A DNA stretch of 64,000 nt from contig NZ_JACMYC010000008.1 of the NCBI RefSeq assembly GCF_014266025.1, forward strand, positions 124,001-188,000, read 5' to 3'. Below, piece after piece: positions 45,305 through 55,810 of this stretch. Each line of letters begins with the position of its first letter. Position 1 is the stretch's first letter. The notes beneath the pieces are model-generated. The model was given only the letters and a program-made list of their open reading frames with translations, had not been told where the DNA came from and did no database searches. This DNA is from Nocardioides deserti (GTDB taxonomy: Bacteria > Actinomycetota > Actinomycetes > Propionibacteriales > Nocardioidaceae). Position numbers and translations under genes: made by a program.

Positions 45305-46188
45305 CCGCGTTCTGGATCCTGGCCCCGGTGATGGTGGTCTGCGCGCTCGGCATCCTCGTCGTGCGCAAGGCCGTCCACGCGGCGCTGCTGCTCGCGACGG
45401 TGATGATCAGCCTGGCGGTGCTGTACGCCGTGCTCGAGGCGCCGTTCCTCTTCGTCGTGCAGATCATCGTCTACACCGGCGCCATCCTCATGCTGTTCCT
45501 CTTCGTCGTCATGCTCGTCGGCGTCGACGCCTCGGACTCGCTGGTGGAGACGATCCGCGGCCAGCGGAGCGCGGCCGTCGTCGCCGGGATCGCCCTGGGC
45601 GCCCTCCTGCTGGTGGGCGTCAGCCAGCTCTCGCTCGGAGCGACGGTGGGCCTCGAGGAGGCCAACGCCGGCGGCAACATCGAGGGCCTGGCCGACCTGC
45701 TGTTCTCCCGCTACGTCCTGGTCTTCGAGGTCACCGCGGCGCTGCTGATCACCGCCGCGCTCGGCGCGATGGTGCTGGCCCACCGCGAGCGGACCAGCGC
45801 CAAGCCGGGCCAGGCCGAGCTGGCCGCACAGCGGGTGCGCGACTTCGGCACCAAGGGCCTCCACCTCGGACCGCTGCCGGCGCCGGGCGTCTACGCCCGC
45901 CACAACGCCGTGGACACCCCCGCGCTGCTGCCCGACGGCACGCCGGCGGAGACGTCGGTCTCGCAGACCCTCGCGGCCCGCGGCACGATCCGCCACGCCC
46001 CCGACCTGGCCGACGACATCGAGGACGTCCAGCGCGCGCTGGGCGGGCCTGCCGGCGGCGCCGGCACGCCCGCGGACACCTCGGCCGGCTCCGGGCACAA
46101 CACCGAGAACCCCAGCACCGGCAACGCGACGGGAGCCGGCGGCCCCGGCGCGTCCGGCACCGGGACCGACGAGGAGGCCCACCGATGA
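45301..46188 (+). CDS. nuoJ: NADH-quinone oxidoreductase subunit J
   Basis: A 295-residue membrane subunit. Five helices fill the first 165 residues ([40 protein letters not shown]). The remaining 130 residues are a soluble Gly/Ala/Thr-rich tail, making it longer than the E. coli protein (184). The GTG overlaps the nuoI stop. Confidence 0.95.
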   Translation: MTAFWILAPVMVVCALGILVVRKAVHAALLLATVMISLAVLYAVLEAPFLFVVQIIVYTGAILMLFLFVVMLVGVDASDSLVETIRGQRSAAVVAGIALGALLLVGVSQLSLGATVGLEEANAGGNIEGLADLLFSRYVLVFEVTAALLITAALGAMVLAHRERTSAKPGQAELAAQRVRDFGTKGLHLGPLPAPGVYARHNAVDTPALLPDGTPAETSVSQTLAARGTIRHAPDLADDIEDVQRALGGPAGGAGTPADTSAGSGHNTENPSTGNATGAGGPGASGTGTDEEAHR

Positions 46189-46487
46189 CCGACGTGACGC
46201 CGTACGTCGTGCTGTCGGCGATCCTGTTCAGCATCGGCGCCGTGGGCGTGCTGACCCGCCGCAACGCGATCGTGGTCTTCATGTGCGTGGAGCTGATGCT
46301 CAACGCCTGCAACCTCGCGCTCGTCGCCTTCGCCAAGCAGCACGGCAACCTCGACGGCCAGGTCGCGGCGTTCTTCGTGATGGTCGTCGCCGCCGCCGAG
46401 GTCGTCGTCGGGCTCGCGATCATCATGACCATCTTCCGCACGCGCCGGTCGGCCTCGGTCGACGACGCCAGCCTGCTGAAGTACTGA
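46185..46487 (+). CDS. nuoK: NADH-quinone oxidoreductase subunit K
   Basis: A 100-residue three-helix subunit of the proton-pumping arm with both buried Glu residues, in [16 protein letters not shown] and [13 protein letters not shown]. The ATG overlaps the nuoJ stop. Confidence 0.97.
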   Translation: MTDVTPYVVLSAILFSIGAVGVLTRRNAIVVFMCVELMLNACNLALVAFAKQHGNLDGQVAAFFVMVVAAAEVVVGLAIIMTIFRTRRSASVDDASLLKY

Positions 46488-46499
46488 GGAAGAGGACGG

Positions 46500-48434
46500 A
46501 TGTACTCACTGTCCGAGGCTGCCCACCAGGTGCCGGTCATCGAGCCGAGCGCCGCGGACGGCACCTTCTCGTTGCTGTGGCTGGTGATCGGCCTGCCGCT
46601 GCTCGGCGCCGCCGTGCTGCTGCTCGGCGGCCGGGCCACCGACCGCTGGGGCCACTGGCTGGGCACGCTCATGTCGGCGGCGTCCTTCGTCGTCAGCCTG
46701 CTGCTCTTCGTCGAGCTGCTCGGTCGGGAGGCGGGTGACCGGTCGGTCACCCAGCACCTCTACGACTGGATCGCGGTCGGCGACCTGCAGGTCGGGATGG
46801 ACCTGCTCTACGACCCGCTGTCGGCGCTGTTCCTGCTGCTGATCACGGGCGTCGGCACGCTCATCCACGTCTACTCCATCGGCTACATGGAGCACGACCC
46901 GCGGCGCCGCCGGTTCTTCGCCTACCTCAACCTGTTCGTCGCCGCGATGCTCATGCTGGTGCTGGCCGAGAACTACCTGGGGCTGTTCCTCGGCTGGGAG
47001 GGCGTCGGCCTGGCGTCGTACCTGCTCATCGGCTTCTGGCAGCACAAGCCGTCCGCGGCCGCGGCGGCCAAGAAGGCCTTCGTCATCAACCGTGTCGGCG
47101 ACATCGGCATGGCGCTGGCGATCGCGCTGCTGTTCACGACCTTCGGCACCACGAGCTTCACCGCCATCAGCCAGGTCTCCGGCGCCGCGGAGCAGGACAC
47201 GCTGACCGCGGTCGGCCTGCTCCTGCTGCTCGCGGCCTGCGGCAAGTCCGCCCAGGTGCCGCTCCAGGCCTGGCTGCTGGACGCGATGGAGGGCCCGACC
47301 CCGGTCTCCGCGCTCATCCACGCCGCGACCATGGTCACCGCCGGTGTCTACCTCGTCGTCCGGTCGAACTTCATCTTCGAGCTCGCCCCGACCGCGCAGA
47401 CGGTGGTCGTCATCGTCGCCACGGTCACGCTGCTGTGGGGTGCGGTCATCGGTTGCGCCAAGGACGACATCAAGAAGGCGTTGGCCGGCTCCACGATGAG
47501 CCAGATCGGCTACATGATGCTCGGCGCCGGCCTCGGCGTCGCGGGCTACGCGTTCGCGATCTTCCACCTCATCACGCACGGCTTCTTCAAGGCCAACATG
47601 TTCCTCGGCGCCGGGTCGGTCATGCACGGCATGAACGACGACGTCGACATGCGGCGGTACGGCGCGCTCCGGCACGCCATGCCGGTCACGTTCCTGACCT
47701 TCGCGATGGGCTACCTCGCGATCATCGGCTTCCCGGGCTTCTCCGGCTTCTGGTCCAAGGACAAGATCATCGAGACCGCCCTGGCCGAGAACTGGGTGGT
47801 CGGCGTGCTCGCGCTGCTGGGCGCCGGCATCACCGGCTTCTACATGACCCGGCTGATGCTGCTGACCTTCTTCACCACCAGGCGGTGGAAGGAGGACGTC
47901 CACCCCCACGAGTCACCCGGCGTGATGACCGTGCCGCTGGTCGTGCTGGCCGCGCTCTCGGTCCTCGGCGGCGTGCTCCTGCTCGGCGACTGGATCGTGG
48001 AGTGGCTCGCGCCGGTCGTCGGCGAGGCGCCGCACCACGAGCCGCCGCTGCCGATCATCGTGATCACGCTGCTCACGGTCGCGACCGTCGCCGTCGGCGT
48101 CGCCGCCGCCTGGTTCCTCGTCGGCAAGCGCGAGGTGCCGCTCACCGCGCCGCAGGACGTGTCGTTCGCGACCCGCGCCGCGCGTGCGGACATGTACGGC
48201 GACGCGATCAACGACGTGCTCGTCGCCCGTCCGGGCGCCGCCACCGTCCGGGGGCTCACCGCCGGTGACCGCTCGGTCGTCGACGGGCTCTTCACCGGCG
48301 GCTCCGCCGGGGTGAAGGCCACCGGCAACGTGCTGCGTCGGCTCCAGAACGGCTTCGTCCGCTCCTACGCCCTCTCCGTCCTCGGCGGCGTCCTGCTCGT
48401 CGTCCTCGCACTCCTGGCGGTGAACCTCGCATGA
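46500..48434 (+). CDS. nuoL: NADH-quinone oxidoreductase subunit L
   Basis: A 644-residue antiporter-like proton-channel subunit. It has [20 protein letters not shown] with the key Glu, [20 protein letters not shown] with the central Lys, and [27 protein letters not shown] precedes the ATG. The C-terminal long lateral helix region is present. Confidence 0.97.
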   Translation: MYSLSEAAHQVPVIEPSAADGTFSLLWLVIGLPLLGAAVLLLGGRATDRWGHWLGTLMSAASFVVSLLLFVELLGREAGDRSVTQHLYDWIAVGDLQVGMDLLYDPLSALFLLLITGVGTLIHVYSIGYMEHDPRRRRFFAYLNLFVAAMLMLVLAENYLGLFLGWEGVGLASYLLIGFWQHKPSAAAAAKKAFVINRVGDIGMALAIALLFTTFGTTSFTAISQVSGAAEQDTLTAVGLLLLLAACGKSAQVPLQAWLLDAMEGPTPVSALIHAATMVTAGVYLVVRSNFIFELAPTAQTVVVIVATVTLLWGAVIGCAKDDIKKALAGSTMSQIGYMMLGAGLGVAGYAFAIFHLITHGFFKANMFLGAGSVMHGMNDDVDMRRYGALRHAMPVTFLTFAMGYLAIIGFPGFSGFWSKDKIIETALAENWVVGVLALLGAGITGFYMTRLMLLTFFTTRRWKEDVHPHESPGVMTVPLVVLAALSVLGGVLLLGDWIVEWLAPVVGEAPHHEPPLPIIVITLLTVATVAVGVAAAWFLVGKREVPLTAPQDVSFATRAARADMYGDAINDVLVARPGAATVRGLTAGDRSVVDGLFTGGSAGVKATGNVLRRLQNGFVRSYALSVLGGVLLVVLALLAVNLA

Positions 48435-50128
48435 GCGATCTTCCCTGGCTCAGCCTCCTGATCGGCGTGCCGCTCGTCGGCGCGGTCGTCGTCGCCGCCC
48501 TGCCGCGCGCCGAGCTCGCCAAGCTGGCCGCGCTGCTCATCTCCGTGGTCACCCTTGGGCTCGGCGTCGCCGTCGCGCTCCAGCACGAGCTGCGCGGCGG
48601 CATGCAGCTGACCGAGACCCACGACTGGATCTCGGCGTTCGGCGTCCACTACGCGCTCGGCGTGGACGGGCTCTCGCTGCTGATGGTCCTGCTGACCGTC
48701 GTGCTCGTCCCGATCGTCCTGGCCTACTCCTGGACCCACGACGAGGACGCCCAGGCCGGATCGGGCGGCTCTCCGCGGGCGTTCTTCGCCTGGGCGCTGG
48801 CCCTGGAGGCGCTCTCGCTCGCGGTCTTCCTCGCCACCGACGTGTTCCTCTTCTACGTCGTCTTCGAGGCCACGCTGATCCCGGCGTACTTCCTCATCGG
48901 CGGCTTCGGCAAGGCCGGCCGCGGTGCCGCCGCGGTGAAGTTCCTGATGTTCCAGCTCGGTGGCGGCCTGGTGCTGCTCGGCTCCGTGATCGGGCTCTAC
49001 GTCGTCTCCGCCCAGGCCGGGGAGCCGTCGTACCTCCACTCGGACCTCGCCGCGCTGGACATGTCCACCTCCGCCGAGCGCTGGATCCTCGCCGGGTTCC
49101 TCATCGCCTTCGTGGTCAAGGCGCCGCTCTTCCCGCTGCACACCTGGTTGGCCGACACCACCGAGAAGGCCACCCCCGGCACGAGCGTCCTGTTGGTGTG
49201 CGTGCTGGACAAGATCGGCACCTACGGGATGCTCCGCTTCTGCCTGGAGCTGTTCCCCGAGGCCTCGCAGTGGGCCACGCCGCTGGTCGTCACGCTGGCG
49301 CTGATCTCGATCGTGTACGGCGCGTTGCTGGCCATCGGCCAGGACGACCTGCTCCGGCTGGTCGGCCTCACCTCGCTGAGCCACTTCGGGTTCATCACCC
49401 TCGGCATCTTCGCCTTCAGCAGCCAGGGCCAGAGCGGCGCGATCCTCTACATGGTCAACCACGGCCTCGGCACCGCCGCGCTGTTCCTCACCGCCGGCCA
49501 CGTGATCGCACGACGGGGGACCTCCTCGATCAGCCGGATGGGCGGGATGGAGAAGCTCGCGCCGGTGCTGGCCGGGTTCTTCCTCCTCGCCGGCCTGGCG
49601 ACGCTGAGCCTGCCCGGGCTGAGCCCGTTCGTCTCCGAGCTGCTCGTGATCATCGCGGCCTTCGACTACCACTGGTGGGTCGGCGCGATCGCCGTGACCG
49701 GCATCGTCCTGGCCGCGATCTACGTGCTGTCGATGTACCAGCGCGTGATGACCGGTCCCGGCCCGCTGGCCGCCGACGACGCTGCCGACGACGCGGCGGG
49801 CGAGCACCTCGAGGACCCGGCGCACCGCGAGCCGGCCGGCCACGGGGCGGCCGGAGGTGGCGCCACCGGCACCGCCACCGCCACCCGGACGGAGGCCGCC
49901 GTCACGACGCCGGCCGCTGCGCGTGACCTGCGCCCGCACGAGGTCGCGGTGCTGACGCCGCTAGTGGTCGGGCTGGTGCTCTTCGGCTTCTTCCCGATGC
50001 CGTTGTTCGACGTGGCCAACCCCTACGTCGAGGACCTGATGGCCCGCGTCGACGTCGACGACGACGCCCCCGCCGTACCCCCGGGGACGACCGTCGAGCA
50101 CGAGGCCGCTGGAGAGGGAGCTCACTGA
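48431..50128 (+). CDS. nuoM: NADH-quinone oxidoreductase subunit M
   Basis: A 565-residue antiporter-like subunit with [18 protein letters not shown] (key Glu), [17 protein letters not shown] (central Lys) and [14 protein letters not shown]. Between the last helices there is an unusual insert of about 50 Ala/Gly/Asp-rich residues. The ATG overlaps the nuoL stop. Confidence 0.97.
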   Translation: MSDLPWLSLLIGVPLVGAVVVAALPRAELAKLAALLISVVTLGLGVAVALQHELRGGMQLTETHDWISAFGVHYALGVDGLSLLMVLLTVVLVPIVLAYSWTHDEDAQAGSGGSPRAFFAWALALEALSLAVFLATDVFLFYVVFEATLIPAYFLIGGFGKAGRGAAAVKFLMFQLGGGLVLLGSVIGLYVVSAQAGEPSYLHSDLAALDMSTSAERWILAGFLIAFVVKAPLFPLHTWLADTTEKATPGTSVLLVCVLDKIGTYGMLRFCLELFPEASQWATPLVVTLALISIVYGALLAIGQDDLLRLVGLTSLSHFGFITLGIFAFSSQGQSGAILYMVNHGLGTAALFLTAGHVIARRGTSSISRMGGMEKLAPVLAGFFLLAGLATLSLPGLSPFVSELLVIIAAFDYHWWVGAIAVTGIVLAAIYVLSMYQRVMTGPGPLAADDAADDAAGEHLEDPAHREPAGHGAAGGGATGTATATRTEAAVTTPAAARDLRPHEVAVLTPLVVGLVLFGFFPMPLFDVANPYVEDLMARVDVDDDAPAVPPGTTVEHEAAGEGAH

Positions 50129-50130
50129 GC

Positions 50131-51735
50131 ATGGACTTCGTCAAGCCGACCATCGAGTACGCCGAGCTCGCTCCGCTGCTCATCGTCCTCGGTGGCGCCT
50201 GCCTCGGCGTGGCCGTCGAGGCCTTCCTGCCACGCTCGCCGCGCCGGACGGTGCAGCTGGTGCTGACCTCCGTCGTCCTGCTCGCGGCGTTCGCGACCAC
50301 GATCTGGGTGGCCACCGACCTGGCCGAGGTGGCCGGCGGTGCCGCGCGGGGGCTGCTCACCGCGGAGGGCACGATCGTCGTCGACGGCCCGACCGTCTTC
50401 CTGTGGGGCCTGGTCCTCCTGCTCTCGCTCGGAGGCGTGGCGCTGTTCGCCGAGCGCCGGGTCGAGGGCGGGGTCTCGGCGTTCGCCGGCCAGGCCGCGG
50501 CGCTGCCCGGGACCGAGGCCGAGCGCGAGGCCTCCACCCGCGGCTGGGAGCACACCGAGGTCTACCCGCTGCTGCTGTTCGCGGTCGGCGGCATGATGCT
50601 CTTCCCCGCCTCGAACGACCTGCTGACGATGTTCGTGGCGCTCGAGGTCCTCTCGCTGCCGCTCTACCTGCTGACCGGCCTGGCCCGGCGCCGGCGCCTG
50701 CTCAGCCAGGAGGCCGCGCTCAAGTACTTCCTGCTCGGCGCGTTCTCCTCCGGGTTCTTCCTCTACGGGGCGGCGCTCGTCTACGGCTTCGCGGGCTCGA
50801 TGCAGTTCACCGCGATCGCCGAGGCGGTCCGCAACGACACCGGGAACCAGGCGCTGCTGCTGGTCGGCATGGGCCTGCTCGCGGTCGGCCTGCTGTTCAA
50901 GGTCGGCGCGGCGCCGTTCCAGGGCTGGACGCCGGACGTCTACCAGGGCGCGCCCACCGCGGTCACGGCGTTCATGTCGGCGGCCACGAAGGTCGCCGCG
51001 TTCGGCGCGCTGCTGCGCCTGTTCTACGTCGCCTTCGGCTCCGACCGGTGGAGCTGGCAGCCGATGATGTGGGCCGTCGCCATCCTCACGATGGTCGTCG
51101 GCGCGGTCGTCGCGGTCTCCCAGACCGACGTCAAGCGGATGCTCGCCTACTCCTCGGTCGCCCACACCGGCTTCATCCTCACCGGCGTGCTCGGGGTGCA
51201 GGGCGCCGGCGAGCTCGCCGACGGCCAGATCACCTCGCTCCAGGCGGTGCTGTTCTACCTGGCGGCGTACGGCGTCGCCACGCTCGGTGCGTTCGCGGTC
51301 GTCACCCTGGTCCGCGACTCCAACGGCGAGGCGACCCACTTCGACCGGTGGGCCGGGCTCGGCAAGCGCTCGCCGTGGCTGGCGGGGGCCTTCGGCCTCT
51401 ACCTGCTGTCGATGGCCGGCATCCCGCTGACCGCCGGCTTCGTCGGCAAGTGGGCCGTCTTCACCGTGGCGATGTCCGCGGGCGCCTGGCCGGTGGTGCT
51501 CACCGCGATCGCGTCGAGCATCGTGGCGATCTTCTTCTACGTGCGCTACATCCGGATCATGTTCTTCACCGAGCCGCACGCCGGCACCCCGGCCGGCGAG
51601 GTCGCCTCGGTGACGACGCCGTCGCTGCTCACCTCCGCGACCATCGCGGCGGGCGTGCTGGCGACCGTGGTGATCGGCGTCGTGCCGGGCCCGGTTCTCG
51701 ATCTCGCGGCCCGTGCGGGAGACTTCATCAGGTGA
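50131..51735 (+). CDS. nuoN: NADH-quinone oxidoreductase subunit N
   Basis: A 534-residue antiporter-like subunit, last of the complex I genes. It has MFVALEVLSLPLYLLTG, LLFKVGAAPFQGWTPDVYQG and YSSVAHTGFILTGVLG. The ATG is two bases after the nuoM stop. Its stop overlaps the GTG of the prenyl synthase gene. Confidence 0.97.
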   Translation: MDFVKPTIEYAELAPLLIVLGGACLGVAVEAFLPRSPRRTVQLVLTSVVLLAAFATTIWVATDLAEVAGGAARGLLTAEGTIVVDGPTVFLWGLVLLLSLGGVALFAERRVEGGVSAFAGQAAALPGTEAEREASTRGWEHTEVYPLLLFAVGGMMLFPASNDLLTMFVALEVLSLPLYLLTGLARRRRLLSQEAALKYFLLGAFSSGFFLYGAALVYGFAGSMQFTAIAEAVRNDTGNQALLLVGMGLLAVGLLFKVGAAPFQGWTPDVYQGAPTAVTAFMSAATKVAAFGALLRLFYVAFGSDRWSWQPMMWAVAILTMVVGAVVAVSQTDVKRMLAYSSVAHTGFILTGVLGVQGAGELADGQITSLQAVLFYLAAYGVATLGAFAVVTLVRDSNGEATHFDRWAGLGKRSPWLAGAFGLYLLSMAGIPLTAGFVGKWAVFTVAMSAGAWPVVLTAIASSIVAIFFYVRYIRIMFFTEPHAGTPAGEVASVTTPSLLTSATIAAGVLATVVIGVVPGPVLDLAARAGDFIR

Positions 51736-52754
51736 GCTCCCGATCGACCGCGGGCCTGTCGTCTGCGGGCCTGGCCCTGCCGGTGACCGACCCGACCCTC
51801 GAGACGCGCCTGCGCGACCGGATGGTCGAGGTCGAGGAGGCGCTGTACGCCCACGTGCAGAGCCGCTACCCCTACGTCACCGAGGCCGCCAGCCACCTGC
51901 TCGACGCCGGCGGCAAGCGGTTCCGGCCGCTGCTGGTGTTCCTGGCCGCCGAGGCCGGCCCACACCCGCTGGCCGAAGAGGTGCTCACCGCGGCCTGCGT
52001 CGTGGAGATCACCCACGTCGGCTCGCTGTACCACGACGACGTCATGGACGAGGCCGCCCTGCGCCGCGGCGCGGACTCCGCCAACGCTCGCTGGGACAAC
52101 CACGTCGCGATCCTCACCGGCGACTTCCTCTTCGCGCGGTCCTCGGAGCTGACCGCGCAGCTCGGCCCGGACGCGGTCAAGATCCAGGCCGAGACCTTCA
52201 GCCGGCTCGTCGAGGGACAGATCCTCGAGACGGTGCCGCCGGGGGAGGACGAGGACCCGCTCGCGCACTACCTCGACGTGGTCGCCGGCAAGACCGGCTC
52301 GCTCATCGCCACCTCCGCCCGCTACGGCGCCCGGTTCGGCGGCGCGTCGCCGGAGATCGAGGAGGCGCTGACGGCGTACGGCGAGATCGTCGGCTCCGCC
52401 TTCCAGCTCTCCGACGACATCCTCGACATCGCCTCGGAGTCCGCCGAGTCCGGCAAGACCCCCGGCACGGACCTCCGCGAGGGCGTCCCGACGCTCCCGG
52501 TGCTGATGGCCCGCGCCTCGACCGACCCGGCCGACGCCCGCCTGCTCGAGCTGCTCGACGCCGACCTGACCGACGACGCGCTCCACGCCGAGGCGCTGGA
52601 CCTGCTGCGCAAGCACCCGGCCCTCGAGGAGGCCCGCGCGTACGTCGTCGGCCGCGCCGGCGAGGCCAAGGAGCTGCTCACCGTGCTCCCCGCCGGCCCG
52701 GTCCGCGACGCCCTCGAGGCCTTCGCCGACGTCGTGGCGATCCGCTCCGCCTGA
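51732..52754 (+). CDS. Long-chain polyprenyl diphosphate synthase
   Basis: A 340-residue trans-prenyltransferase with GGKRFRPLL, the first Asp-rich motif HDDVMDEAALRRG (Asp102, 103, 106), GDFLFARSSEL, KTGSLIATSARYG and the second motif SDDILDIAS. It likely makes the menaquinone side chain used by MenA; the chain length cannot be read off by eye. It is coupled to nuoN by GTGA, so it is co-expressed with complex I. Confidence 0.93.
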   Translation: MSSRSTAGLSSAGLALPVTDPTLETRLRDRMVEVEEALYAHVQSRYPYVTEAASHLLDAGGKRFRPLLVFLAAEAGPHPLAEEVLTAACVVEITHVGSLYHDDVMDEAALRRGADSANARWDNHVAILTGDFLFARSSELTAQLGPDAVKIQAETFSRLVEGQILETVPPGEDEDPLAHYLDVVAGKTGSLIATSARYGARFGGASPEIEEALTAYGEIVGSAFQLSDDILDIASESAESGKTPGTDLREGVPTLPVLMARASTDPADARLLELLDADLTDDALHAEALDLLRKHPALEEARAYVVGRAGEAKELLTVLPAGPVRDALEAFADVVAIRSA

Positions 52755-52765
52755 CCGCCGGCAAT

Positions 52766-52787
52766 CCGGGCCGTTTGCCCGGCCCGG
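52766..52787 (+). terminator. Terminator of the nuo/prenyl synthase operon
   Basis: An 8-bp stem CCGGGCCG / CGGCCCGG around TTTGCC, followed by TTTCC. It starts 12 bases after the prenyl synthase stop. Confidence 0.65.
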
Positions 52788-52845
52788 TTTCCTCGGCCAG
52801 GACCCGGGAAGGGTCTCCTCGAATGCGACGCGAGGAGGAGCTCGA

Positions 52846-53163
52846 GTGAGCCAGATGCAGGTGGTCCGGGCCGAGATGATGCGGGCCGCGGACGTGGCCC
52901 GGGACAGCGCCGACGAGGCACGAGCCCTCGACTCGTCCGGCCACCTCTCGACGGCGACCGCCGCGCTCCCCGGGGCGGACTGCGTCTCCCACCTCCTCGA
53001 GCTCGGGACCTCCTGGGACGACCAGGTCGACGCCTGGGCCGACGACGTGGCCGGCTTCGCGGAGGATCTCCGCGCCCACACCGACGACGTGACCGGCACC
53101 GACTCCGGGGCAGGCGGGCTCCTCGGCGGCCTCGGCGGGCTCATCGGCGGGGAGGAGGACTGA
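52846..53163 (+). CDS. EspC-like small helical protein (putative type VII secretion partner)
   Basis: A 105-residue protein, mostly two long helices, then a Gly-rich tail (GAGGLLGGLGGLIGGEED). MRAADVARDSADEARAL and WDDQVDAWADDVAGFAEDLR follow the pattern of the short EspC/DUF2580-type proteins encoded upstream of WXG-type effectors in actinobacteria. GAGGAGG lies 9 bases before the GTG. It is followed immediately by the zincin gene (stop 53163, start 53164), so they are probably made as a pair. No ESX core genes are in the window. Confidence 0.65.
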   Translation: MSQMQVVRAEMMRAADVARDSADEARALDSSGHLSTATAALPGADCVSHLLELGTSWDDQVDAWADDVAGFAEDLRAHTDDVTGTDSGAGGLLGGLGGLIGGEED

Positions 53164-54210
53164 GTGCCGGCGACCTTCGGAGACGTCCGCCTCTGGCGCG
53201 CGGCCCCGCTCGGGACGGCCGGCGACGGCCTGAAGAGCGACGCGGACGGGCTCGAGCACAGCCGCGACACCCTCGCGGCCCAGGCGGTCCCCGACTCGTG
53301 GACGGGCTTCGCGCGCTTCATGGCCGAGGGCCGGCGTCGGCTGCTGCTGTCGCGGATCGACGCGCACGTCGCGGGCAAGCGAGCGGTCCAGCGGGCGCTC
53401 TACGCCGCGGAGGACGACGTCAGCGAGATCGAGCGGCTGGTCACCGACGTCGAGACCACGGCGCAGGCCCAGGAGTTCGCCCTGGGCGACGACGGGTCGG
53501 TCACCGACACCAGCACCCCACCGACCTTCGACGACCCGCGCGAGGCGCAGCAGTGGACGAGCCGACGCACGCAGCTCGCGCAGGCACTGGCCGACGACAT
53601 CACGGTGATCCTCGGGAAGGCCGCCGCAGTCGACGCCCTGCTCAGCGGGAGCATCCCGAGCGGCCACGTCGAGGCGGTCGACGAACGCGGCGTGCCCTCG
53701 CCCGAGGTCGCCGAGGAGTGGGCGACGATGACCGACGACGAGCGGCGCGCCTTCATCGAGGAGTACATCGAGGAGTACGCCGAGATGATCGGCATCGACA
53801 CCCCGGAGCTGGTCTGGGAGCCGGAGTCGTGGGGACCCAACGGCCAGGCCCGCGACGGCGGCGCGACCATCGCCCTCAACGAGCGGCTGCTCGACGACCC
53901 GCAGATCATCAACACCCTCGCCCACGAGATGCGGCACGCCCACCAGTTCGAGGCCATCGACGACCTCGACGCCTGGCGCTGGCCCTGGCAGGACGACCCG
54001 TTCGACCACCACGAGGACCTCGGGGTCACCGAGGAGGAGGCCGAGACGTGGCGCGAGAACTTCAAGGACTACCAGGACGTCGACGCCGACGGCTGGGACG
54101 CCTACTACGGTCAGCCGGTCGAGGTCGACGCCCGCGAGGAGGGCCGTGAGGAGCTGGAGGACCTGACCCGCGAGGAGCTCGAGCGGCTGGCTGAAGAGGG
54201 CGCCCGATGA
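53164..54210 (+). CDS. Putative type VII effector: WXG-like domain plus zincin metallopeptidase
   Basis: A 348-residue protein. Residues 1-110 are a helical WXG-like region containing VPDSWTGFARFMAEG, followed by a second helix pair and GDDGSVTD. Residues about 125-200 are a helical linker. Residues about 205-325 carry a zinc peptidase core: the HExxH motif His254-His258 in NTLAHEMRHAHQFEA, and a conserved-looking DAYYGQPVEVDAREE with Glu320 as a candidate third ligand. No signal peptide. The layout is that of polymorphic toxins exported by ESX-type systems. The family assignment is by motif; toxicity is inferred. Confidence 0.7.
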   Translation: MPATFGDVRLWRAAPLGTAGDGLKSDADGLEHSRDTLAAQAVPDSWTGFARFMAEGRRRLLLSRIDAHVAGKRAVQRALYAAEDDVSEIERLVTDVETTAQAQEFALGDDGSVTDTSTPPTFDDPREAQQWTSRRTQLAQALADDITVILGKAAAVDALLSGSIPSGHVEAVDERGVPSPEVAEEWATMTDDERRAFIEEYIEEYAEMIGIDTPELVWEPESWGPNGQARDGGATIALNERLLDDPQIINTLAHEMRHAHQFEAIDDLDAWRWPWQDDPFDHHEDLGVTEEEAETWRENFKDYQDVDADGWDAYYGQPVEVDAREEGREELEDLTREELERLAEEGAR

Positions 54211-54746
54211 TGACCACCCCAGACGCCCCGCTCGACGCCCTGCTCGACGCCTGGCTCGCCGACCCCTCGCCGGAGACCCGCCAGCCCCTGGCGGCCGCCG
54301 CCCGTGCGGCCGGCGCGGAGGACGACCGCGGCGTACGCCGGGAGGCGGCCCGGCTGCTGCGCGACGGCGACCCGGCCGAGGCGCTGCGGGTGCTGGAGTC
54401 CGCGCTGCCCGGCGCGGTGCTCAGCCCCTCGCTGCACGCCGGCATCGCCACCGCCCTCCGTGCGCTCGAGCGGCCGGCGGAGGCCGAGCGGCACGAGCGC
54501 GCCGCCCGCGCCGCCGTCGAGGCGGTTCTCGCCTCCGGTGACGGCACGGCGGAGAAGCCCTGGTCGGTGCTGCGCGTGGCCGACGAGCACGACGTGCTCC
54601 GCGCGCTCGGCCGCCGTCCGGAGGGGCAGAGCCTGGTCGAGCGCGGTGGCCGGACGCTCGACCGCCTCGTCACGACCGATGGCGGCGAGGCGTGGTTCCG
54701 CGTCGCCGTCGCGCCGGCACCCGCCCGGGCGCGCACCCGTGGCTGA
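54207..54746 (+). CDS. DUF4919-like protein, candidate immunity factor
   Basis: A 179-residue protein. The N-terminal half is a helical Ala/Arg-rich region (ARLLRDGDPAEALRVLESAL). The C-terminal half reads GDGTAEKPWSVLRVADEHD, VLRALGRRPEGQS and GGEAWFRVAVA, the pattern of the DUF4919 family, of unknown function. It overlaps the zincin gene by ATGA, the position immunity genes normally take. Immunity is only inferred from position. Confidence 0.6.
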   Translation: MMTTPDAPLDALLDAWLADPSPETRQPLAAAARAAGAEDDRGVRREAARLLRDGDPAEALRVLESALPGAVLSPSLHAGIATALRALERPAEAERHERAARAAVEAVLASGDGTAEKPWSVLRVADEHDVLRALGRRPEGQSLVERGGRTLDRLVTTDGGEAWFRVAVAPAPARARTRG

Positions 54747-55788
54747 CGCGGTGAGCAGGGCGGCCCGGCTCGTCCCGGCCGCGGTGTCCGTCCTGGCCCT
54801 CGCGCTGCTCGGCGGCTGTGGGGACGACGAGCCCGCGGCCGGCCCGGGCGGGACCGGCACGGGCGGCAGCACCGCCGGCGACGTGCCGTTCGAGCTCGTG
54901 ACCACCGACGACCTCGCGGTCAGCCCCGACGGCCGTCGCCTGCTCGCCGACTGCTGGGACGGCCGCTGCACCTGGGACACCGCCACCGGCGAGCTGGCGC
55001 AGGACCCCGACGGGACCTCGGTCGCCGTCGCTCCCGACTGGTCCACGGTGGCCACGGTCGACGACGGCGACGTGGTGCTGGCGGGCGTCGAGGACGGAGA
55101 GGTGGTGCAGACCCTCCGCGGCCTCGCGGACGCGGAGGTCACCGACGGCTCGCCGGTGAGCGCGGTCGCCTACAGCCCCGACGGCGCGCTGGTCGCGGCC
55201 GCCGGCCTCGACGGGTCGGTGCGGGTCTGGTCGGTCGACGACGGCAGCGAGCAGGCGGCGTTCGCCGCGGTGTACGCCCCGCAGGCGCTGGCGTTCAGCC
55301 CCGACGGTGGGCTGCTGGCGCTCGCCGGTGGCGGGCCGGTCGAGGTCCGCGACCTCGGCGGCGAGGTGGTCGCGACCGTCGAGGACTCCGGCCGCAACGG
55401 CGCGCTGGCCTGGACGCCCGACGGCCGGCACCTCGTCGGCCCGGGGGCGGACGAGGCACCGACCGTGTGGCGGCTGCCGGATCTCGAGCCGGTCGACGCG
55501 CTGCCGGGGGTCCGCGTGCACGAGGCGGCGGTGGCTTCGGACGGCCGGACGGTCGCGGTCACCGCGTTCGACACCACCGCGGTCCGGCTGTGGCGCCCGG
55601 AGGCGCTCGGCGGACCGGGTCGCGCCCGGACGCTGACGGGGCACACCGGCGAGCCCGGGGCCGTGGCCTTCGCGCCCGACGGTGCCACCGTCTGGTCGGT
55701 CGCCGCCGACGACGGCGTGCGCGGGTGGGACGTGCGGTCCGGCGAGCCGACGACGGCGTACGACCTGCCGGCCGGCCCCGACCGGTGA
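54739..55788 (+). CDS. WD40-repeat lipoprotein
   Basis: A 349-residue exported protein. The lipoprotein signal ends at LALLGGC, then a Gly/Thr linker. Six or so WD40 blades follow, recognisable by the repeated FSPDG or YSPDG turns (VAYSPDGALVAAAGLDG, LAFSPDGGLLALAGGG, LAWTPDGRHLVGPGA, VAFAPDGATVWSVAADDG) and W-D/W-R ends. The gene starts at GTG 54739, or 54751, inside the DUF4919 gene, so it is coupled to the cassette. It likely acts as a surface scaffold or binding protein. Confidence 0.8.
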   Translation: MADAVSRAARLVPAAVSVLALALLGGCGDDEPAAGPGGTGTGGSTAGDVPFELVTTDDLAVSPDGRRLLADCWDGRCTWDTATGELAQDPDGTSVAVAPDWSTVATVDDGDVVLAGVEDGEVVQTLRGLADAEVTDGSPVSAVAYSPDGALVAAAGLDGSVRVWSVDDGSEQAAFAAVYAPQALAFSPDGGLLALAGGGPVEVRDLGGEVVATVEDSGRNGALAWTPDGRHLVGPGADEAPTVWRLPDLEPVDALPGVRVHEAAVASDGRTVAVTAFDTTAVRLWRPEALGGPGRARTLTGHTGEPGAVAFAPDGATVWSVAADDGVRGWDVRSGEPTTAYDLPAGPDR

Positions 55789-55810
55789 GCCCGGCCGGGA
55801 CCGTCCCGGC

